A DNA stretch of 64,000 bases. Origin: Actinoplanes couchii. Lineage in GTDB: Bacteria; Actinomycetota; Actinomycetes; Mycobacteriales; Micromonosporaceae. The position numbers and the translations under genes are program-made. The stretch spans positions 101,757-165,756 of the forward strand of contig NZ_BOMG01000054.1 in NCBI RefSeq assembly GCF_016862075.1. Reading direction: 5' to 3'. A model generated the notes under the pieces. The model had not been told where the DNA came from. It saw nothing but the letters and a program-made list of their open reading frames with translations, and ran no database searches. Of the stretch, positions 55,801 to 61,121 are shown one piece after another (position 1 is the first letter of the stretch; each line of letters starts with the position of its first letter).

Positions 55801-58304
55801 CGCCCGCCGTTCGCCCTCCGGTGGCCGAACGTGCCACCAGCACCCGGACCAGGAACGCCACCGCCACCCGCCGCCGGAGTCGCCGCCGGGAAGAGCAGCC
55901 GGACCGCTCGGGTTTCTGGCAGCGGCGGCTGGCCGGACTGGACCGGCTGGAGCTGCCCGCCGCCCGGTCCCGTCCGGCGGACGGCGGCACTGTGGAGTTC
56001 ACCATCCCGGCCGGGACTGTCCGGGCACTCGACGACCTGGCCCGGGGTACGGGAATCACGGCACGCGCCGCCCTGCTGACCGTCTTCCAGGCGTTGCTGG
56101 CCGGGCACACCGGCCAGGACGACATCGCCGTCGGCATGCCCGGCACCCACGGCGGCACCGTCGTGGTACGCGGCGACCTGTCCGGCGACCCGACGGTGCG
56201 GGAGTTGCTCGGGCGGATCGGCGAACGGGCCGCCGAGGCGCTGGAACACCAGGACGTACCGTTCACACCCGAGCACCGGGCCACGTTCGCGCTGCACGAC
56301 GACCTCCCGCCCGCCGAGGTCGACCTGGCCCTGTCGATCCGGGCCGCCGGGGACACGCTGAGCGGGCGGCTGACGTACGCCGCCGGGCTCCTGAGCGCGG
56401 AACGGATGGCCGATCACTTCCTGACGCTGCTGTCCGGGGCGGTGTCCGATCCGGACGTCCGCCTGAGCGGGTGGACGATGCTCACGCCCGCCGAACGCCA
56501 CGAGATCCTGGTGGAGTTCAACAACACCGCTGTGGAGTTCCCGCGGAACACCCCGGCGCACGAGCTGATCGAGGAGCGGGTGGCCGCCGAACCGGGGCTG
56601 CCGGCCGTCACGAGTGGCGAGCTGACCCTCTCGTACGGCGAACTCAACGAACGGGCCAACCGCCTCGCCCACCATCTGCGCGGACTGGGCGTCGGACCGG
56701 GCACCCTGGTCGGCATCTGCCTGCGCCGGGGGGTCGACTCGGTCGTCGCGCCGCTGGCGATCCTCAAGGCCGGTGGCGGGTACGTGCCGCTGGATCCGGA
56801 CTACCCGGCCGAGCGGCTGTCGTTCATGCTCGACGACACCGCGGCCCCGCTCGTGGTGACCGAGTCCGCGCTGGTGGACCGGCTGTCCGGCGGTGGGCGG
56901 CGGCTGGTCCGGCTGGACACCGACGGTGCCGCCGTCGCCGCGAACCCGCCGGTGAACCCGGGCCCGTCGGCCGCGGCGACCGACCTGGCGTACGTGCTCT
57001 ACACCTCCGGCTCCACCGGCCGGCCGAAGGGTGTGCGGATCACCCACCGGAACCTGGTGAACCTCCTGACGGCAGTGCACCGCGACTACGCGATGGCCCG
57101 GGGGGAGGCGATGCTCGCGGTGACCGCCACGACGTTCGACATCTCCGCCGTCGAGCTGTTCGTCCCACTGCTGAGCCACGCGACGGTCGTCGTCTCCGAC
57201 GTGGCGCGGGTGACGTCGCCCGGCGGGCTGGCGGCGCTCGTCGAGAGGCACGGCATCCGGCACGCCCAGGGCACCCCCTCGCTGTGGCGGCTCATCCTGG
57301 ACGCGGCACCGGACGCGCTGCGTGACATCCACGTCCACTCGGCCGGCGAGGCGCTGCCTGTCGATCTCGCCGAGCGCCTGGCCGCCCGGTCCGCGAGCGT
57401 GACGAACCTGTACGGCCCCACCGAGACGACCATCTACTCCACGGCGACCGGTCCCCTCGGCGGGCGAATCGGCGGAGGGTCGGTGCCGATCGGCCGGCCG
57501 GTCGCGAACACCGTGACGTACGTCCTGGACCGGCATGGCCGGCCGGTGCCGGTGGGGGTCACCGGTGAGCTGCTGATCGGCGGCGAGGGTGTGGGCCCGG
57601 GCTACCTGAACCGGCCCGAGCTGACCGCCGAACGTTTTGTGGACAGCACCGTCGCCGGCGGTCCACCGGTCCGTGTCTACCGAACCGGTGACCTGGTCCG
57701 CTGGCTGCCGGACGGCTCTCTGGACTACCTCGGCCGGGCCGACCACCAGGTGAAACTGAGGGGATTCCGGATCGAGCTGGGCGAGATCGAGGCGGTCCTG
57801 TCCGGTCATGACGAGGTCGGCTCGTGTGCGGTGCTGGTGCGTACCGACGTGCCGGGCGAGCAGCGACTGGTGGCGTACGTGACAGGCGCCGCGCCCGCTT
57901 CCGCACTTCGGGCGTTCGTCCGGCGACGGCTGCCGGAGTACATGGTGCCCGAGGTCTTCGTGCCGCTGGCCGAGATGCCGCTCACCACCAGCGGCAAGGT
58001 GGACCGCGGGTCGCTGCCGGCGCCCGATCCGGGACGGCCGGACACCGGTGGCGACTTCGTGGCCCCCCGCGACGAGCTGGAGGAGGCGGTCGCGGAGGTC
58101 TGGGGGCAGGTGCTGGGCATCGAGCGGATCGGCGCCCACGACGACTTCTTCGAGTTGGGTGGTCAGTCGGTCCGGGCGATCCAGGTGGTCAACCGGCTCA
58201 GCGCGCTCACCGGGCTGGAGCTGAGCCTGGACGCCCTGTTCACGACGCCTACGGTGGCCACGCTCACAGCCCGGATCGTTGCGGAGTTCGCCGCCGCCGA
58301 GTGA
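52833..58304 (+). CDS. NRPS C*-A-T-(half C)-A-T with defective condensation domains
   Basis: A 1,823-residue protein. The first condensation domain (10-420) reads LHRIVADA where HHxxxDG is expected; the catalytic second His is Arg 122. A1 spans about 430-905, pocket by eye D-I-L-Q-W-G-V-I-W-K, near the recalled glycine code. T1 has Ser 951 in DAGVTSLLIV. A basic linker leads to about 190 residues (1025-1217) that match only the C-terminal lobe of a condensation domain (FWQRRLAGLDRLELPAA onward), with no HHxxxDG lobe. A2 spans about 1240-1720, pocket about D-I-V-Q-H-A-L-I-Y-K, which I cannot assign. T2 has Ser in FFELGGQSVRAI. Both A-T units look functional, but the peptide bonds would need a condensation domain in trans. 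ATG at 52833 overlaps the KS stop. Confidence 0.93.
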   Translation: MTSVLDTSPAAPVQQRIWFIEQLVPGTALHHGHAAFAVHGELDLPALERAVNEVIARHEVLRTRFLDRDGSPVREVLAEASTTVRRVSGPVGDFIDEPFNLDQAPLVRVGLVQGTLVVVLHRIVADARSMSLFLHEVADRYRREPSGTPAAHSVPRPAGPGDVQDRVARLTGYPTVLDLPADRSRPTVQTFTGGHFNWHVPAPLTRRLERVADEHEVSLRTLLLTSFALVLSVWSRQDRLLVGTPAADGGQPIGPFTDTLVIPADMTGAPSFGTCLDRVHRAYRSPAVAFEELVDGLAPERSLSHHPLVQVMVTVHDGAGSPPELVDADLRPVETAVATAFDLTLDVHPYDDGLACRLWFSADLFERDTAERFQRHLLKLLDVVAENPAVEVAGVDLSDGGERALLTALGTGPARPVDPRALPARLIEAARRRPDAVAVRAPDGDYTFAQFVERAESIGAALAARGLRPGDLAGVALPRGRDLPAGLLGVWLAGGAYVPLDPAYPRARLEHMTRDAGIKVLLSTRDLVDLIPVPAGTAILVADEPLSTPVAERRLPGADGGDVAYVIYTSGSTGRPKGVLVGHTSLGNLLDDFAHQTNFGADDRLLALTSLSFDIAGLELWLPLLTGATLVIGPPGIGGDPEQLHGLLTAQDITVVQATPATWKLYTSYTGTAPAALRQIWSGGEHLPHPLAQALTALGPEIHNVYGPTETTIWSTRAVLAHGDAATGIGRPLANTSLFVTSAAGHRVPLGVPGELCIGGAGLAFGYLDRPELTAERFTEVAGVPVYRTGDLVRWRSDGHLEYLGRLDDQVKIRGHRVEPGEIDAVAQTVPGIRDVCTLVVTAASGESHLVTFVTPDLRELRDQVRAFLRDRLPEYMVPNRVLTLPELPLTPNGKTDRNALKGIAREQAPAADHVAPGDASQQLLHEIWCAVLGVPRVSVVENIFDAGVTSLLIVRIRRELLDRHGIDIPLTAFFTYPTIAALAQSLARPPAVRPPVAERATSTRTRNATATRRRSRRREEQPDRSGFWQRRLAGLDRLELPAARSRPADGGTVEFTIPAGTVRALDDLARGTGITARAALLTVFQALLAGHTGQDDIAVGMPGTHGGTVVVRGDLSGDPTVRELLGRIGERAAEALEHQDVPFTPEHRATFALHDDLPPAEVDLALSIRAAGDTLSGRLTYAAGLLSAERMADHFLTLLSGAVSDPDVRLSGWTMLTPAERHEILVEFNNTAVEFPRNTPAHELIEERVAAEPGLPAVTSGELTLSYGELNERANRLAHHLRGLGVGPGTLVGICLRRGVDSVVAPLAILKAGGGYVPLDPDYPAERLSFMLDDTAAPLVVTESALVDRLSGGGRRLVRLDTDGAAVAANPPVNPGPSAAATDLAYVLYTSGSTGRPKGVRITHRNLVNLLTAVHRDYAMARGEAMLAVTATTFDISAVELFVPLLSHATVVVSDVARVTSPGGLAALVERHGIRHAQGTPSLWRLILDAAPDALRDIHVHSAGEALPVDLAERLAARSASVTNLYGPTETTIYSTATGPLGGRIGGGSVPIGRPVANTVTYVLDRHGRPVPVGVTGELLIGGEGVGPGYLNRPELTAERFVDSTVAGGPPVRVYRTGDLVRWLPDGSLDYLGRADHQVKLRGFRIELGEIEAVLSGHDEVGSCAVLVRTDVPGEQRLVAYVTGAAPASALRAFVRRRLPEYMVPEVFVPLAEMPLTTSGKVDRGSLPAPDPGRPDTGGDFVAPRDELEEAVAEVWGQVLGIERIGAHDDFFELGGQSVRAIQVVNRLSALTGLELSLDALFTTPTVATLTARIVAEFAAAE

Positions 58305-58311
58305 CAGGTGG

Positions 58312-60114
58312 TCAGCCCGCGTCCTGCCGCAGGGCGCGGGCGATGGCCCGCAGGGTGAACGGCGAGCGGAAGTGCTCCGGGCGCAGGCCGGTCAGGCCTC
58401 TGCGCCGCAGCGCCTGCGTCAGGGCCGCCGTGCGCAGCAGATCACCGCCCGCTTCCAGATAGGTCTGTGCCAGGTTGGCGACGACCCGGCCGTGGGTCTC
58501 CCGGATCGCCTCGCACAGCTCCTTCTCGGGCCTGGTGACCGGGGGGTGTTCCGGCAGTCCCGCGTCCGGCCGCCACTCCCGGCCCGGCTCTGCCGGGAAC
58601 GTGTAGCGGCTCGGGGCCTTGGCGTCCGAATGGGCGAACAGCCGGGTCAGCAGCGACTCGTGGACGTCGTACACCGCTCCTTCCGGGGCCAGGACCAGCT
58701 GTGCGGTCAGTTCGCCGTCCTCCACTGTCACCTTGGCGTCGCGTACGTGCGGCGCCTCCAGCAGCAGCCGTCGTACCGTCTCGGTACGGACCCAGTCCTC
58801 GCCGACCAGGTGGCAGTCCGAGGAGAACCGGAAGCCGGCCGGGAGGAGCGCGTCCGCGGCGCTGACCGGGGTGTCGCCGTCCCCGGCCAGGAACTCGATG
58901 ATCCGGGGCAGCAGCCGGGCGATCTCCCGGGTCACCGGCGCCGGGATCATCACCACGTCCGAGTCCAGCCCGATGACGATGTCGTCAGCGGACTGGTAGA
59001 CGTAGTAGAGATGGCCGAAGGGCTCGCCCTCGGTCTCCCACTCCTCCCGCTCGTCCATCTCGGGCAGGCCGGGCGGGACGTCCGGGATGTAGTCGAACAT
59101 GATCGGCAGGAAGACGCCGACCCCCCGGTTCGCGGTCTCCCGGGCATCCGCCTCGAACGGGACACGCAGCACCGAGGACCGGTGCTGCGCGAACCCGGTG
59201 AGCGCGGCGACGTGCGCGGCCCGCAGCTCCTGGCGGATCGTCGTCCCGGCGCCGTACTCGACGAGCATCTCCACTGGGAACATCTGGCATTCGATGCTGT
59301 GGTCCTTCTCCAGCCGGTTGGAGAACAGGCTGGAGAACACCACGCTGTGCCGGCCGGAGTACTTGGCCAGCAGCCAGCCCATGGCGTACATGAAGACGGT
59401 CGAGCGGGTCACCCGGTTCGCCGCGCAGATGGAGTCCACCAGCGGCACCATGCCCGGGTACCGCTTGACGTGGAAGATGTACCGCGCCTCCGGGATCTCG
59501 TCCCCGGTGGCCGGCACCAACAGGCCCGGTGATCTGGCGAAGAGCTCACCGACGTGGTCCCGGCGGGAGGTCCGCGCCATCCGCTCCTCCTGCGCCCGGC
59601 GGTCCAGCGGCTGCATCGTCGGCAGCGGCGCGTCCTGCCCGTGGCACAGGGCGAGGAACTGCTCCCGCCAGTTCTCCACGCCCTCACCGTCGATGATGAT
59701 GTGCTCGATCGTCATGCAGACGCTGACCACGGCGCCGTCCCGGAGGAAGAGGCGGACCTGCCACAACGGGGTGAGGACACCGACCCCGTTGAACAGCAGC
59801 GTGGGCCGGCGCGCCAGGTAGTCGTCGAGTCCCGACTCGTCGTCGAAGGTCACCGGCAACTGGAATCCGTCGGCGGCGAAGACCAGCTGCATCGGCCGGC
59901 TGTCCGCGCCCACGGTGAACACCGTGCGCAGCGCCTCGTGCCGGTCGGCGAGTGTCTGCCAGGCGCCGACGACGACGTCCACCGGGATCGGCTCCGCGAA
60001 GTCCACCCGCTGTCGCAGGGCCGCGTACGGAGCGCCGATCTCCCGCCAGGTCATCCGGAGCCACATCCGCTGCTGGGAGTGGGTCAGGTCTCCGCTGCGC
60101 TCGATTCTTGTCAT
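58312..60114 (-). CDS. Stand-alone condensation domain with vestigial A-subdomain and carrier-like tail
   Basis: A 600-residue protein. A condensation domain (1-430) starts LTHSQQRMWL; the active-site motif is EHIIIDG (residues 137-143), which keeps the catalytic second His and the Asp-Gly. Residues 440-530 resemble the C-terminal subdomain of an adenylation domain (VRRLLLEAPHVRDAKVTVED) but nothing remains of its core. Residues 535-600 follow the carrier pattern, with YLEAGGDLLRTAALTQAL: Leu 559 stands where Ser is needed. It looks like a C-A-T module from which most of A was lost, leaving an active free C domain. It is the last gene of the three-gene minus operon and is convergent with the defective NRPS, 7 bp apart. 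Confidence 0.85.
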   Translation of the reverse strand: MTRIERSGDLTHSQQRMWLRMTWREIGAPYAALRQRVDFAEPIPVDVVVGAWQTLADRHEALRTVFTVGADSRPMQLVFAADGFQLPVTFDDESGLDDYLARRPTLLFNGVGVLTPLWQVRLFLRDGAVVSVCMTIEHIIIDGEGVENWREQFLALCHGQDAPLPTMQPLDRRAQEERMARTSRRDHVGELFARSPGLLVPATGDEIPEARYIFHVKRYPGMVPLVDSICAANRVTRSTVFMYAMGWLLAKYSGRHSVVFSSLFSNRLEKDHSIECQMFPVEMLVEYGAGTTIRQELRAAHVAALTGFAQHRSSVLRVPFEADARETANRGVGVFLPIMFDYIPDVPPGLPEMDEREEWETEGEPFGHLYYVYQSADDIVIGLDSDVVMIPAPVTREIARLLPRIIEFLAGDGDTPVSAADALLPAGFRFSSDCHLVGEDWVRTETVRRLLLEAPHVRDAKVTVEDGELTAQLVLAPEGAVYDVHESLLTRLFAHSDAKAPSRYTFPAEPGREWRPDAGLPEHPPVTRPEKELCEAIRETHGRVVANLAQTYLEAGGDLLRTAALTQALRRRGLTGLRPEHFRSPFTLRAIARALRQDAG

Positions 60115-61121
60115 GATTCCTTCCCACCGACCAGGTCGAATGCGATGCGCGTGTGGTGGAGGTCCGCCTCCTCGAGGGTGCCGTCCACATCCAGGACGAC
60201 GGTGGACACACCGAGCGCGAAGTATCGGGACAGCAACCCGGCCACCTCGGCGTGGCTGCCGACCAGGTAGGGCGAGAACGCGCGGTACGACCGGAACGGG
60301 TACAGCCAGTAGGCGTTCTCCTCGGCCCCGGCGGCCACGGCGTCCTCGGACAGGTTCTGATGCCAGCGGGACTGGACACCTGCCGAGGCGAAGTCGTGGA
60401 TCTTCTCGCCCTGTCTGTCGATCGGGAATCGCCGGCGCGCCACCGCCCAGGCCTCCTCCGCGGTATCCCGCGCGATGACACCCCAGCCCACACCGCCCCG
60501 GTGCAGTGGTGCGGGCCCCTGGTAGGTGCCGATCTCCCGGGGGTACGCGAGCCTGGTCACGCCGAGTCTCTCCTGGGTGTTCCGGGCGGCGTCCGAGGCG
60601 CCGGACATGAAGAATCCCGGTGTCATGTCAGGGGGGAGCGCCGGGCTCAGCGCCGCCGACTTGAGTTCGTAATGGCTGCCCCGGTGACTGACCGGTTTGT
60701 CCGCGCCGAGCAGCATCCGCAGGGCTTCGGCGTACTCGGCCAGCCGGTCGTAACGCTGGTCGTGGTCCAGGGTGCAGCCGGCCGCGCGCAGGTGGCGGGC
60801 GAATCCGCCGCTCACCAGGTTCAGGTCGACCCGCCTGCCGTACAGGAAGGCGATCGTGTTGATCATGCGGGCGGTGCTCAGCGGATGCATGTAGATCGGG
60901 TTCACCGCCACGATCGGCACGAGGGTCTCGGTGTTCTCGATGATCAGCTGGGCCGCGGCCCACGGGTCGAGGCTCGCGTTGTCGGTGTGGGTGAGGATGC
61001 CCTTGAACCCGGCCTCCTCGGTCCACCGCGCGACCTCGATCAAACGCTTGCGGTACGAGCTGGGTGAGTGATCCTTCAGTGGCGGGCAGGAGGAGTAGAC
61101 GTCGTACGCGGGCCCGGTCAT
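60111..61121 (-). CDS. Luciferase-like flavin-dependent monooxygenase (SsuD-like)
   Basis: A 336-residue LLM-family enzyme different in type from the one at 30062: YSSCPPLKDHSPSSYR, AGFKGILTHTDNASLDPW, NPIYMHPLSTARMINTIAFLYGRRVDLNLVSGG and FFMSGASDAARNTQERLG are characteristic of the alkanesulfonate-monooxygenase branch, which uses FMNH2 from a partner reductase (F420H2 in some families). Its ATG overlaps the NRPS stop (ATGA) and its stop overlaps the next C-domain gene (ATGA), so it is tightly tied to the C-A-T-TE protein. A role in oxidising an amino acid side chain or the finished peptide is likely; the substrate is unknown. Confidence 0.87.
   Translation of the reverse strand: MTGPAYDVYSSCPPLKDHSPSSYRKRLIEVARWTEEAGFKGILTHTDNASLDPWAAAQLIIENTETLVPIVAVNPIYMHPLSTARMINTIAFLYGRRVDLNLVSGGFARHLRAAGCTLDHDQRYDRLAEYAEALRMLLGADKPVSHRGSHYELKSAALSPALPPDMTPGFFMSGASDAARNTQERLGVTRLAYPREIGTYQGPAPLHRGGVGWGVIARDTAEEAWAVARRRFPIDRQGEKIHDFASAGVQSRWHQNLSEDAVAAGAEENAYWLYPFRSYRAFSPYLVGSHAEVAGLLSRYFALGVSTVVLDVDGTLEEADLHHTRIAFDLVGGKES

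Noticed and set aside
53043..58139. 1,698-codon minus-strand open frame opposite the two-A-domain NRPS
   Set aside because: The plus strand encodes unmistakable A and T domains; the antisense frame is open only because of GC-biased codon use.
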